DNA of 64,000 nucleotides from Lagopus muta (GCF_023343835.1 NC_064438.1:16907077-16971076), one strand, 5' to 3'. Counted from the first letter of the stretch, positions 25,301 to 38,815 are shown. Numbers and translations: made by a program. Notes: generated by a model not told the origin, from the sequence alone.

Positions 25301-28300
25301 CTTAATGTAAACACATTGAATATCACTTTTAACTCATCTGCAATTGAAAACAGTTCTCTTATATTAAAATTGCAGGCAATGCTTTTTTTCTAGTGCTACT
25401 TGGGGATATTAAGCTGCCTTTGCTTGTAGTGGCATGCATTCGAATTGCAGGAGGTAACCCAGGAGGCAGAGCAGAGGAGTCCTGAAAGAATCTCACAAAG
25501 AGTCTTGGCTTGTGCCTTACATTATAGTTTTGGCACCCTTTTTTCTTTTCCTCTAGGCTCAGGTTCTGAAGAGGTGCCAGAAGATGAAGAAACAGTTGTC
25601 AACACTGGGTGAGACTACTTCCAAGATATATTTTTTTTATCCTTAATATCATGCTCTTTTTTTTTTTTTTTTTTTTCCCCTCCAGTTGAATTCTTGATGT
25701 AAAATGCTTGTGGATAACAAGTCATTTCATAGTTTCCTCAATGTTATTAAATGTGGCTACCTTTCTAATTCTTTTTCTAGACCTCCTCCTGTACCTCGTA
25801 CCCCTCCAAAGCTGGTAAGTTTTGACAAGGATTTAAAAGCATTTCTGTTTGTGTGGACTCATGACCAAAATATGTTGGATGTATCTCTCATACATTGCTG
25901 GGAAATCAGGGAGTTGTGACCACATATAGTCAGATTCAGACCACTTGAATAAAGAAGACGTAGGGCATTCAGCTCAGCCACGTGCATGACCCTATACATA
26001 GCCTACACAGTTCTGGTGAACAGACTGGAGAAAAGTCTGATTCTGTTTTGATCGGTTTTCCGGAATTGTCAAAATTGAAAACACTGAAGTTTTTGCTCAG
26101 AAAATGAGTGCATGTGACTTGAAACTTATTTCTATATGGTGTTACAAGCTTGGATGCTTCCCAGCCAAGGCTAGTTTGGAAAATAGCATTATCTGTCAGC
26201 TTACATAGGAATATTTAAATGCAAGCGTTTTAGTGATGTGAGTGATTGATTGCATTCAAGCATCATTTACACTGTTGGAGCAGGTCCAGAGGAGGGCCAC
26301 AGAGATGATCAGAGGGCTAAAGCACCTCCTCTTTGAGGACAGGCTGAGAGTACTAGGGTACTTCAGCCTGGAGAAGGGAGGGCTCCAGGGAGACCTCATT
26401 CTGGTCTTCCAGTACCTGAAGGGCACCTACAGGAAAGCTGGGGAGGGACTTTTTTGAAGGGCACGTGGTGACAGGACGAGGGGTAATAGCTTAAAACTGG
26501 AAGAGGGTAGATTTAGACTAGATATTGGGAAGAAATTCTTTACTGTAAGGGTGGTTGCCCAGCAAGGTTGTGGATGCCACCTCTGTGAAAGCATTCAAGG
26601 CCAGGCTGGATGGGGCTGTGAGCAACCTGCTGTGGAGAGATGTCCCTGCCTATAGCAGGGGGCTGGAATTAGATTGATCTTAAAGGTCCTTTTCAACCCA
26701 AACCATTCTATGATTCTGAGCACTGAATTCAGTCCTTGGTATTGCTGGCATTCAGAGTGGAGGCCTGCTTTCTTTTTGTGGTTTCGTAGCCCTTTATTTT
26801 TATGAGAATTCAATCCTGAATTCACATCAGACTGTTAAATAAACTTCTTACAATTCAGAACAGTTTTTTTAGTTGGGCAGAGTTGGTACACTACTGCTAT
26901 TCCTGTATTTCTAAAGCTCTTCTGACCTTTTCGCTAGTCCTACAGATTACTGAAAGGTTGTCAGTTTGTCTTAAGACGACGACAGAAATTGGTAAATATC
27001 ACTCAGGTCAAAACATATCCCTCCACAGCTCACACTGCCCTTATGAGGAAGAAATCCCAGGATTATGTCAGTGTTTTGTTGAGAATCATTTTCAATAGGC
27101 AAAGGCTGAATTAATGGAGCGAAGCTCTGTGGCATTAGAACTTTTGTAAGCAAGGATAGGTTTACACATGCTTTTATGCATGTACTTTTCAGTAGATCTG
27201 TAAAAAATTCAAGTGAATTCAGTTCTTGTAGTGCCTGTGGATTTTAGCTTGACTGATTTTCAGTTGTGCAAAAAGGTTACAGTGGCAATATGAAGAAGAA
27301 AAAAAGGAACTGACTGCTTTGCAGATCTGCGAGTGCAGTATCTGTATCTTTTGCTTCTCTACCCTGATGAACTTACAAATGCAATCTAGTCATATGGTGT
27401 AGTTGATCTATCCTTAATCCTCATGTTTTATTTTATACTGCTGCTGACAAGAGTGGGATTTTATAACCCCTTTGTATGGGAACCGTTGTGTCACAGCCTG
27501 AACCACTGATAAAGCTCCTGAGGAAAGGACCCAGTCAGCCCTGGGAGCACAGGTGAAGGCAGTTCAGCTGTGTGACAATAAGGGGTAGAGCCTGGCTGCA
27601 CCTCTCTTAGACCTCATTTAAGGGCTGACTGCCACTGAGGAAGGATCTCTGCTTGGAGATCCCCCCCTTGGTGAAGCTTTTCCCTGCGAACCTGGAATCT
27701 TTTGATACAGGTGAGCAATCTTCTTCCCTTCCTTTATAGCACCTTTCTAACTGTGCGGTGCTTCTGTCATCGCATCTCTGTTGTAATGCCTTTCCCATTG
27801 TATTGGTTGGTCCAATTGCTACATTGTTCCGTTCTTAAGCTGTCACCAGGTTACCTTATCTATCTGTCTGCTCTTTTCTTAGCAGACTGGGTTTGGTTCC
27901 TGGCAATCTTCTTTGTGAGCTGTAAGCAGCATGAAAACATCAATACTCAGCACTCTTTGCAGAAAATAAAATGTCTTTATGTGCTCCTATAGTCAAAGAT
28001 AATACCTTTATACGTGCTGTTATGTAGAGATCAGCTTTTTCTCAGTTCTGCTATCAGATTAATCAGATCTTTGTGCTTCTGCTGGCCCCTGAGATGCTTC
28101 CTATACCTAGCCTTAAGATGAAACTCTAAAGAAGCATTTGTTGAGTATAAAATTTCCAGGCTTCATTTTAACTTTTCTTCCTAAATCCTTTGTTGCTGAC
28201 AGCCTACCTGCTAGCCAAAGTAGATTTGAGGAGTGGATTTAATATTTGTATTGCTAGTTACAGTGTAGATTTTGAATGCCATTACCTGTTCTAACAGACA

Positions 28301-31300
28301 TATTGCACCATTATCACAGCAGAAGTAAATGTGTATCTGTAACGCCAAGGAAGGCAGACAGCAGTGTGTATCGTATTCATAATGGGAATACATAAATCTA
28401 GGAAATGAGCTGTTTGTTTTTGCCATCTTAATCTTTCAGCATTGCTAAGTCGAGTATTGTCTGATTCTTTGCCAGAACTCCAGCAAGCATAAACAGATTT
28501 CAAAGTGGGAATGCTTTTTGTCCTTAGTAGGCTCAGTTTGTTCAGTTTAAGTAGTCAGTTCCCCACTGCTGATATTCACACTGTGCATTAACATCTGTGC
28601 TTCTACTGATGGCATCAAGGGATTTTCCAAGATGGCATCCAAAGCTGTATTTTTCATAGCTGGTGGTTAGGACTTCACTCTGGATGCTGGTACCAGTACT
28701 CTGTAGTAGTATTGTACTCCCTGGTTATATTTCGGGCAGGGTCTGTGCTGGTATGACATGATTTCAGGGTCCAGGGAATGGCAATGAAGTTGGTGAGGGG
28801 ACCAGAACACATCTTATGAGGAGCAGCTGAGGCAACTGGGATTGTTTCCTCTAGAGAAGAGGAGGTTCAGGGGAGGCCTCGTTGCCCTCCACAAGCTGTG
28901 GAGGTTGTGGTGAGGTAGGGGTTGGCCTCTTCTCCCAGGTAACTAGCAATAAGATGAGAGGGAATGGCCTCAAGTTGTCTGAGTGGAGGTTCAGGTTGGA
29001 TATCAGGAAGAACTTCTCTGAAAGAGTGGTGATGCTCTGGCACAGGCTGCCCAGGAAGGTGGCTGTGTCACTGTCCCTGGAGGTGTTCAAGAAATGTATA
29101 GATGTAGTACTGAGGGACATGGGTTAGAGGGCAACATTGTGGTAGGTGGATATTTGGACTAGACAGATATCTTAGAGATCTTCTCCAACCTTAATGATTC
29201 TGTGATTTTATGAATAGTTTGTTGTTCCTGTGCAAGGATTGCATTGAGACCCATCTGTTTTTCCTACAGGATTTCCAAGGCCTGCGGATGTCACTTCGCT
29301 CTCAGACTGTCAAAAGAAATGAACAACAGCAGGAGACGAGCAACAACGGTAACTGCCAGAGGCTTTCCGTGGCACTATTTTAAATAGTTATGACTTTGGG
29401 AGGCTGGAAAGCTTGAAAGACTGGCTAGTCAATTTGAAAGCCCAATTTGGAAGACAAGGATTTGTTTCAAGAGATTAACAGTTAGGAAACTCTGTGCTGG
29501 ACCTGTCATTTCCACCCTGGGAAGTGCATGGAAATGGTCTGTGATGTAATGAAGATATAAAGTTATGTGTTCTCAGGTTGAGGGAGAACCTTTATTTTCT
29601 GTTTCTAGGTTTGTATGACACTGTGGTTATTTTTGAAAGCAGGAAAGGTCCTGCTATGTGTAATGCATGGCAGGTGGGGTTTTTTTCCTATTTTGCCTGG
29701 AGAGAGCTATTAAATTTGTTATGTGCTTTCAAAGCTGTCTTGGAAGGGGTTGTTTGGCCAGAACTAACTGTTTAATGCTTTTTTCTTTCAGAATGTGACT
29801 TAAGTAAGAGTGAGAAGACCCAGGAACCACCCCAAAGTGCCAGGTATATTTATAGAATCATTTAGATTGGAAAGTGCTTGTGGTGATCTGTAATCCAGTC
29901 TCTTGTTCAAAATAAGTTCAATACAGAAACACTGTTAAATGGTGTAGTGGCAATGCTAAGTCATGGCTTGAACCAGTGACTGAGCACCTGGTGGGAAGGC
30001 AGGGCCAACCCAGGGGGGTTCAGCTACATGGAATGCATCTGAGTGACTGGAAGAGGTGGAGCCAGGATCCACCCCTTCCCAGACCTCATTTAAGGGTTGG
30101 CAGTGGTGGCAAGGGGATATCATCTGGAGATCCCTGCTTAACTGAGGGCCTTACAAGCCTTCTGAAAGTAAGCAATTACTTTCTCTTATTTCTGTGCCCA
30201 CTGCTGTGACATCTGGGTGGATTCTCACTTGCTGCAGCCTGGGACCTTGCTGCTCTGTTGTCTTTTTGTACTTTCTGTTGCATTACGAATGGCTTCAGTG
30301 ACTTGTGAATATGAAACTTTTGTAATAAGTTTTCTCTCTCTACAAAAAGATGATTTATTTTTTATCTTCTACCACATTAGGAATTTTTACTGGATAACTA
30401 TTTGAATATACTCCACCACCTTTTAATCTAGGATAGTTTTATGACTTTAAAAAAAAAACCTTGAATTTGAGACAAACAGGTGTTTGCAGTGTGTGGTAAG
30501 TTGCATGTTTTTCTCACAGGAGAAAGACAAGTTACAAGAGAGCTGTGGATCAACGCTATGACACCCAGCAAGCAGAAGATGGAGGGCTTTCTCCTCAGAG
30601 AAAAAAGACTCCATCTCCTCCATGTCCAGCCAGCAAAGTAAGATCCTTTTAACCCTGATGTACTTCAGCAGGAACTGTTTCTTACTGAGACTCCTGCACA
30701 TAATTTTTTTATTGTTCTCCTAGGTTGTACGGCCTTTCAAAACATTTTTGCACACTGTGCAAAAGAATCAGCTCCTCATGACCCCAACCTCTGTGGGGAG
30801 AAATGGAGTAATAAAGTCTTTTATCAAGTACAACACTCCTCTCCAACATGATCCCAAGGTAAGGCACGACTGTCGAAGCTACTAGAAGATGGCCTAAAGA
30901 GTGTCCAGGTTAAAGCACAGACACAAAACAAACCTTCCCACCTGTGTTAAACTAAGGAACAATTTCAAGCTTCCTGTTTAGATGAACTAAGTAAAGTTGT
31001 GAGTAGTCAACTTCCTGAAGATTTCTAACTCAGGCTCTAATCTTTATTTCTATAGCATTTCTCTGTGGTTTTAACAACTAACAGGGGAAGAGAAAGTGTT
31101 TTTCACTTCCCAGTTATTTCCAAGAGGATTCTGAATACTGCAGTTTCAGTGCATATAATTGAAGCCTGTAGATTCTAAGTTTCACTTCTAGGACTCTTCT
31201 GATGAGTGACATCTTTGCAAGTCCCTCTTAAATCTAAGCTGCTGATATTCTGAGGTCTATCAGATCTTTGGAGCTCCTTGTAGGAAGAAACATGAGCCTA

Positions 31301-34300
31301 TCTTGAATTGAAGACTGCTGTGTCAGCGAGACAAGTATGCTGGTATCTACACAAGATCTAGTACAAATATCAAGGGAGTGTAATTGCAGCAACCAGCTAT
31401 TAGCAGAGATGGATTGCATGCTTTTCCTGTTTGCAGGTGGATGCTGTTAACTGTGCATTATCACTGTGAAGCTTGTAGCGTCAATAGGAGAAGCTCCTGC
31501 ATGCCAAATAGAAGGATTTTGAGTGGACTTAAGATGTTCTGATTCTCCGTTTTCAGATGGAGTTGGTTTCCTGTGCTCTATTTCTGTAGAACTGTTTGGG
31601 CACTCTAACAGCATTAGTGAGGACAGGAGCAAAGCTTCATTGATGCACTGAAAGATGAGCTAGAAACTAGCATGGCAAGCACCGATTGCTCTTACTACTT
31701 ATGCTCAACAACTTGCCTCCAGAATAAGGTAGTTCTAGGGCTTGTTTTTGCTTTCAGGAAGGCTGGAGAAGGAGAGGAGGGCACACTGCAGAAACCAATC
31801 TTCTTGTGCCTGTCCTGTATCTTGGCAACCTAACACCTAAACTTCCATGTGTTGTTTAAAGCTCTCGTGGTTGTGATGCTTAGAGAGTCTTGTGCCAGAA
31901 GCCTATCATTAGGAAGTAGCAAAATAATCAGTCTTTTATCTGACTGGTGTTCCTACTGACATTAGTGTTTGTGTTGGCAAAGGAGCTGATGTGATGAGAA
32001 AAGAGTCTTTCCTACTAATGCTTTGTTGCTGTGATTTCGTTGGAAGTTTTATTTCAGGTTTTGTTCCAGTGCAGGCAACTTCCACCTTAGGACTTTCTCC
32101 GTATGGGGGCTAAACACCACTAAGTAACACAAGAACAGTAAGATACAATTGTAAATTTTAAATTCATCAGTTGGAGACTAATAACTACCAGTCTCAATGT
32201 GGAACTCAGCATGAAGTAACCAATCATTTGAATATTTGACCCTGCTTATCAGTATGGTACTTGAACTGAGGCTAGAGGTGTCGTAATTAGGCATTTGCAG
32301 TATACAGTCTGGTGTTAAATTAGTTTATCTTCACGTTTTTGCTATGATTGTAGTGGTGGTGGCTCTTGCTCTTGTAATTGACAGTATACTTCAGGTTGAG
32401 TTAGCTGGACTGTTCAGTAAAATGGGAAAAATCCCCTGTGTTTCTGGGTAGGTGCTGTACAGGGCCAACTGTGCAGCAAACGTGGTTGCAAACAAGCTGC
32501 AAGCGCTCTGTTTAAATGGTGGTGGTTTACCAAGAGATAAAGCTTTGTGGGAAGCAAAGAAGCCAGTGAGAGCTCTGAGCTGAAGTAAGCAATGTGTTTC
32601 CTAGAGTACCATCTGTTCCCATCACTTGCTGCAGGAAGTTAATATTGTTGCCAAGCATTAGCACTGCTTTTTTGGTTCTCTTTACCAGTTAAATCACAGT
32701 GTTGTCTGTCTGCAAACTCTGTGAAAGCTGTCTGGACATTAAGAGCTGATGCTTCTGCTTTAACATCTCAGCTTCTTCTCGTGCTCTCAAGGATTAACGC
32801 TGTTGCACTGTGTCCGTTGCATCTGTTCTCAGACGTCCATGACCACAGACCTGAGGTCTGTTTCAGGCTCATTACCATGGTGTTATATCTGGGTCTTTAC
32901 CTCAATCTGGGTAGGCTAAGGTGGAAAGGAACTCTGTCATATGGTATAGTCACATTTCAATTCATCTTAGGAAAAGGAGAGGCAAAAACTGCAGGCTCTG
33001 AGAAAGAAGGAAGAGGCTGAGCAGTTGAGAAAACAAAAAGTGGAGGAAGAAAAGAGACGGCGACTGGAAGAGGCCAAGTTGTGAGTATAAGCGTTCTGTC
33101 TCATCTGCACTGTTCTCTCTGGGCCTGTTGTGTCCTGTGTCAGGGCCATTTATCTTGCAGACTCCATGCAGCAGAAATTCTTGTTGGTTTGCTCTCACTC
33201 TAAAAACAGTATTGGATCTCACAGTATCTATCAAAAATGCTACTAAGAAACTTAACATTTTTAGTTGAGTGCTTCTTTAGCTTTTTGCTTCAAGCTCTCT
33301 GCCGTAGAGCTTAAACATATTGCCAATTTTTAAACAGTTTGCTTAATTCATTGGCTATAACACAGCCCTAGATGTGTGTCTGCCTTACTGGAGTCTTTCT
33401 GAGGTCTATGGTAGGAACTCATCTAGCTGGATGCACTGACAACATTGGGCTGTGTCCTGCAGGAGGCGTGAAGAACGCCTGCGTAAAGTGCTGCAAGCTC
33501 GGGAGCGGGCAGAGCAATTGGAGGAAGAGAGGAAAAGGCGCATTGAGCAGAAGCTAGCTCTGTTTGATGAGAAGACAGAGAAGGTAAGGAGCATCCTACT
33601 GAGAGCTTACTGGTGAGAATAATCAATATTGAAGCAGGTGATGCTATGTGAGCGTGCCTTCCAGAAAGAGGAATGAAGGCTGCTGAAATTCAAAGAATGG
33701 CCATTTAAATAAAGATGTTTCTAGAAACATTGCTCTTAGTGATACTTAGTGACTTCCTTTTTCTTGATTACAGCAAGTGGCAGGTAAAACTTTATTTTCT
33801 AGAGTTATGAATTTAAATGTGGTTTAATAGGGCTTTATTAGACGGATAGGAAAACGACTTCAAATAGATAAAGGCAACCTAATCATTTTATCTATTTGAA
33901 GTTGTTCTCTGATCTGACTAACAGATGAAGATGTGAAAATAAGCATATTTTCTCCACACCTTTTCTGGTATCTCAGATCTTCAGATGGTTCACGTATGTG
34001 ACCATAATGTCCTTCATCTTTGCTTTCAGCATTTCCATCTGCCTTATTGATTTCCTGCTTCTTAGAATAAATTCTTATGGCTTTTATAGTATTAGATTTC
34101 TACTTCCAGAATAGAATTTGTATCTTCCTGCACAGATGCAGAAGAGGATGAAGTTGCGAATACCATCTCCTTGGAAGCATTCAAGGCCAGGCTGGACGGG
34201 GCTTTGAGCACCCTGGTCTAGTGGGAGGTGCCCCTGCTTATTGCAGGGAGTTGGAACTAGGTGATCTTAAAGGTCCTTTCCAACCCAAACCATTCTATGA

Positions 34301-37300
34301 TTCTAAGAAGATTGCCTTTTAAAATAGAGCATAGATCTCATCGACTCCTAGTGGCAAAAAAAATATGGAAGTCTGTTTCGTAAGAGGATGGGGGCTTTGT
34401 ATTCTTAAGACATACTGCCACAGTAGTTCACACACAGAAGGTTGTCCAGCCTGAAATGTAAGTCTTCATCCAGCTGTGTGTGCTTTAGGTGCGGGAAGAG
34501 AGACTGGCAGAAGAGAAGATAAAAAAGAGAGCAGCTGCCAAGAAAATGGAAGAAGCGGAGGCCCGGCGCAGGCAGGATGAAGAGGCCAGAAAGCAAAAAG
34601 CACTGCAGCAGGTTTGTGCTGCAGCCCATCTTATTGTCCAGCATACAGTTAAAATAGCTGCGGTTTGCTGTGGTCTTTGTAAGCAGGGAATGCAGGAATG
34701 CTGAGATGAGCCACCTCAGTGAAAATTGGGGTGAAGAGACTGTTTTCAAAGCTCTCCACAGCACTGTGCTTCAAGCACTATGTTGTGAACTGCTAGTGAT
34801 GTTTGTAACCTGCATGTCTTCTTCTTACTGAAGACCTTCATTTATAAATTAGTTAACCTTGTCTATTGGAGCATGGTGGCTATTGGGCCATTTAGGATAC
34901 GTGGTGGTAGAGAAAGGATAGTGTAGAAACAGTTGAAATGCAGGAAGGCAGTGGGGCTGTAGCTTTTTGTTTCATTGCTGTGTTGTGATATATGCCAGAA
35001 ACTTATGTCAGATGAGATGATCCTGATTCTTTCTTCTGGAGCCTATTCTTATACAACAGGGAGTAATTAGTTGCTTTCTGCTTAACAGGAGGAGGAGGAA
35101 CGTCGGCACAAAGAGCTAATGCAGAAGAAGAAAGAAGAGGAGCAGGAACGTGCCAGGAAAATTGCTGAGCAGAGGCAGGCAGAACAGGAGAGAGAAAAAC
35201 AACTGGCTGCAGAGAGAGAGCTGGAGAGGAAGAAGGAGCAAGAGAGGATTCAGGCAGAAAAGTAAGATAATATCCATTTATGTACCACATTCTGTGCGGG
35301 GCCTTTTAAAAGCAGTAGAAATGCAGGCCTAAGCACTGATGAGCTATTTTGCACTGAGCACTTCTGACAATTGTAGGTTACTTCACTGTTAAGTAGTTCT
35401 GAGTTTGGTGTAGAAGTGCCCTGAATAGGCGGGGTTTGCAGCAGTCTCTGTGGATGTTAAAGATACCCATTTATAGTTTTGAGTGTAATAGTCCATTGCC
35501 TTGGTTCTCAGGCAACGTGAACAGCAAGAGAAGGCAGCTCGCCTGCAGAAGGAAGTATTGGCTGCTAAAGAGCAGCTCCAGAAGGAGACGGAGAAAAAAG
35601 TAAGTAGATGTGGCTCTGACTTCTGTAGCCCCTTACTGTTTGGAGTGGTTGGGCTATGAAGTTAAGAACCCTGATGAATGAACTACTTTGCTTCTGATCT
35701 TGAGCTAACCTAAAGTGCTTTTGGTCCAGTCGCTTCTCTGTCCACTTCAGTGTGAACAGAAGATGTCCTTTTTGTCTGGATATCTGTCCTTTCTTCTTAC
35801 TCTGCTGCTAACACATACTGAAGTTTTTGGCTCTTCTTGTGCTTTGCCCAGGTGTACTGTACTGTGCTTGATATCAAATAATGATCCCAGATTTTTTCAG
35901 AAACAACATCCCAATTTTATGTTGTATACTTTCAGACAAAACAGAAGTACAGACTGTAGAGTTCTGCAACAGTAATTCTCACATAGATTAACTAAACAAG
36001 CATCTTTGTTCATGGTTCATTGTTCATTGGCAGCAGATATGCAGATAGGACAGGATATCTGCTGCTCCTACAGGAGCTGAATTCCTTAGCGCTGATCCCT
36101 ATGTACCCAGGAAGGTTCTCATCCTGTCTTTTAGCTTCAATGAAGGTGGTAAACCCAGTACAACTTGTCTGAGATTAGGTGGGATTTGTCTCACCCTGTA
36201 CCGTTTGAGTTAGCAGTCTCTCTGTTTCCTTTACATCCAGTAGGAAGGACTAAAAATGTGTAAGGTCAGATTTCTTTTAGTTGTTCTGGATGGGATCTTT
36301 AGATTTTTTTTTTTCTTTTTTTGTATGTCAAAATTGTGGATCCTTGAGTTAACCCCATGGGTTAGTAGTTAATAAGGTAAACTTAAATTCACTTTTGACA
36401 TCGGCTTGCCAGAAGGAAGAGCAGTTGCTAGCAGAGATGAAGAGGCAGGAGCAAGAACAGAAGAAACTACCAGAGGAACAAAAAGCTAAAGATGTAGCCC
36501 AAACACAGCACCTAGAAAACAAAGAGGTAACTGCTCTCTGGTGAAATTTCTGTAAGGGATCACATCGGAGAACTTTGATTCCAGCACTGGCACGCTGTTA
36601 CTATGAGCAATAGTTCCTCCTTTTTTTGTCTTAATTCCCTTTTAGTAATGAAGGGATGCTGTAAACTTTTTCCTTAGTTACCTGAGGTCAGCTCCTGGTG
36701 GCCTTGAGTACTTAAATGCTTTGGGGTACTGACAAGGAGGGAAGGGAAGCAGCAAATATTTTCCAGGATTTTTCTAGCTGTCAGAATAAGGCAGTGGCTG
36801 TTTATGTTGCCTTGCCTTCTCTAAACTTGCTTAAAATACTGAACCTTGGAGGCAGTAGATAAACTGAGATAGTTGTATTTAATCTCAAAACTGGAACCAG
36901 CCACAGGATGGCAGCAGAGTGCGTGGAATAGTATTGCATTTGTGCTGCACTGCCAGTGAAACGTGAGATTATGTTGGGGATGAATGTACACAGTGAACGT
37001 GAAAGACAAATAAATACATGGGTCTTTATCTCCTTGCAAAGCTATATATTTTAATCTTTAAATGCAAAGCAAACAAATTGTAAACTAACAGTAATGTATA
37101 TAGAGCCATGAAAAAAAGCATGTTGAGGGGAGCAAAACTGTTTCTAGCTCTTGCTTGTCTTTCTCATTAAGAACTGACTTTAAGTTTCATGGTTGGTGAA
37201 ATTTGCTGTTTCAAGTTTTTTTTCTGAACTTGCATTTTTCTCAGTCTTACTGTTCCCATCAAAATTATAATAGAGTTTATTCTGAGATGGTCATTTCCTG

Positions 37301-38703
37301 TACAAGATAATATTTTGTTTAATGCTATTAAATGCCAGGGTGTTAAGCTGCAAAGTACTTACAGGACATCACTTAGCTCCAGCTTTGAGGATGTGACAAC
37401 TCTATTAAAGTTCCTGATTTTGAGGGAAACTGTTGTATCTGTATTAGGATGAGTGTATTGCTGGCTTACCTATGTCATAATTAGCCACTTAAGTGGCCTA
37501 ATTAAACAAGAGAAGGCAGTACAAAGTCAAAATGGGGTCAAAACTTTATAATTTGGGTGAAGTTCTTTGACCAAGACTTCAGAATTGTCAAATTTTAGGT
37601 TTCTAAATCATGCGGTACAGCAAGGGAGAACACCGAGATACTGTAAGCTACAAGCATCTCATGACAACTTGGAAATGTAGCAATACTACTGCATCTAACA
37701 TCTGACAATATGTTCATCTTCTAGAATTCACCTGCCTGCAATTCATACCAGATGACTCCACAGTACCATAAAGATCCAAAGCCCCCCAAGATAAATCCAA
37801 ATAACTATGGAATGGATCTGAACAGTGATGACTCTACTGATGATGAAAGCCAGCCTCGCAAACCCATCCCTGCCTGGGCCAGTGGTACGTGTTAGCAAGT
37901 TAAAATCTGTCCTGAAAGACTCTAGCTATCCCTGATGCAGCTTTGTTCCAGGGGATAACAGTGGTTATAAGATTTATCCTTTTCTGTCAACTGGGAGCTT
38001 CGTGGAGCAGCACTGGGGAATAATGCTCTTTTAAACCACCTTAACACTGCTGCTAGTGTCATTTTGCCAGTGTAAGTGTAAGAATTGTCAACTGCTGCTT
38101 TGAATTGCACCTTGAAGTGTGCTTGACCGTGTAGTCTACAGAAGCTGGCTGTTGTTCTGCTTCTGAAATACTTTCATTATTTTCTGCTATTCCACCTATC
38201 CCAGGGAGACTAAGAAGTTAGTGTGGAAGCTGACTGTACCTGTAGGAAGAAAAGCTGAGAAACCTTGTCCCTTCCTGGCCAGAACTCAGTGCGTTCTCTC
38301 CCATCAAGGAACCTGTGCTAAAGCTTTAGGCATAATCAAAGTGCTTTAAAATGTCACGTTACAGGAGTTTTTCATGGTGCAGTATTTGTGTGATTAGAAA
38401 CAAAGGGAGCAGGGACACACAGCATATGGTCTACATAGCAATTTCAGTGACAGAAAGTAATGGTAACTCTAATCTTTTGTTTCTGCAGGGAATCAGCTTA
38501 GCCAAGCAGTAATTCGCCAGTACTACAACCCTCCCAATGTTGATGCACTCTTTGGGACAATTGTAAGCCCCAAGTTGGAGGACATCTTTTACAAAAGCAA
38601 ACCACGCTACTTCAAGCGCACCAGCTCTGCTGTGTGGAACTCCCCACCGTTTCCAGGTGCCAAATCGGTTCTAGGTCTGCCATACAGCCTGAAAAAGTAC
38701 TGA
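22313..38703 (+). CDS. INCENP: Inner centromere protein INCENP, 17 coding exons
   Basis: Exons: 22313-22449, 22525-22638, 22991-23772, 25557-25608, 25781-25814, 29270-29348, 29792-29843, 30520-30637, 30724-30858, 32971-33080, 33463-33583, 34489-34611, 35089-35261, 35512-35599, 36413-36526, 37725-37884, 38489-38703 (TGA 38701-38703). Splicing gives 868 aa, near the usual vertebrate size. INCENP scaffolds the chromosomal passenger complex at inner centromeres and the midzone. Seen in order: N-terminal CEN region (1-50) with [15 protein letters not shown] (Thr58, Cdk1-type site); a long diverged exon 3 ending in [23 protein letters not shown] and [16 protein letters not shown]; a highly charged E/K/R helix, about 502-744, corresponding to the family's single-alpha-helix/coiled-coil; and the IN-box (about 775-851) with DSTDDE, PAWA, LEDIF and [11 protein letters not shown] (TSS 842-844), which binds and activates Aurora B. 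The start has G at -3 and +4. It is head-to-head with the minus-strand paralogue. Confidence 0.95.
26270..26717 (+). repeat. CR1 retroposon 3' portion
   Basis: About 450 bp matches the familiar CR1 3' region: 'ggagcaggtccagaggagggccac', 'agcctggagaagggagggctccagggagac', 'tattgggaagaaattctttactg', and the terminal 'ttcaacccaaaccattctatgattct'. It lies in intron 5 of INCENP in the same orientation as the gene. Confidence 0.9.
27494..27725 (+). repeat. Unnamed interspersed repeat, copy A
   Basis: This stretch shares wording with 29955-30185 and, more loosely, 63160-63385: 'gcctgaaccactg', 'tagagcctgg', 'agacctcatttaagggctg', 'ctctgcttggagatc', then 'tgatacaggtgagcaatc'. It is not CR1. It could be an LTR fragment, but I cannot name the family. 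It lies in intron 5 of INCENP. Confidence 0.5.
28760..29213 (+). repeat. CR1 retroposon 3' portion
   Basis: CR1-like sequence with 'gaggagcagctgaggcaactgggattg', 'ttggatatcaggaagaacttctctgaaag', 'ggcacaggctgcccaggaaggtgg' and a terminal 'ctccaaccttaatgattctgtgat'. It is a different subfamily flavour from the copy at 26270. It lies in intron 5 of INCENP, ending about 55 bp before the exon 6 acceptor. Confidence 0.9.
29850..29945 (-). repeat. CR1-type 3' fragment abutting an INCENP splice donor
   Basis: Sequence starting 'tatagaatcatttagattggaaag' and continuing 'tgatctgtaatccag' is the reverse complement of a CR1-type 3' end. It begins about 6 bp after the donor of INCENP exon 7 (exon ends 29843). 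The far end is approximate. Confidence 0.6.
29955..30185 (+). repeat. Unnamed interspersed repeat, copy B
   Basis: Second copy of the element at 27494-27725: 'ggcttgaaccagtgac', 'gtggagccagg', 'cagacctcatttaagggttgg', 'atctggagatccctgc', 'ctgaaagtaagcaatt'. It lies in intron 7 of INCENP, immediately after a CR1 fragment. Confidence 0.55.
34165..34304 (+). repeat. CR1 retroposon 3' end
   Basis: Contains 'gcattcaaggccaggctgga', 'ggagttggaactaggtgatcttaaaggtcc' and terminal 'ccaacccaaaccattctatgattct'. It lies in intron 11 of INCENP. Its end closely resembles the copy ending at 26717, suggesting the same subfamily. Confidence 0.9.
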
Positions 38704-38809
38704 GGTGGACAGTAGCTGTCTCCTGTGGAGCAATAACATGCATTTTTCTCTCTCTAAATGAGAAGAGAGTTACTATTCAGTATCCCTAAATCTTTAGGCA
38801 CCGGCATTG

Positions 38810-38815
38810 AATAAA
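38810..38815 (+). terminator. INCENP poly(A) signal
   Basis: AATAAA occurs 107 bp after the INCENP stop codon, a plausible short 3' UTR. Confidence 0.75.

Noticed and set aside
28851-29127. Open frames on both strands at 28.9-29.1 kb
   Set aside because: They fall inside a CR1 3' portion and are repeat-derived.
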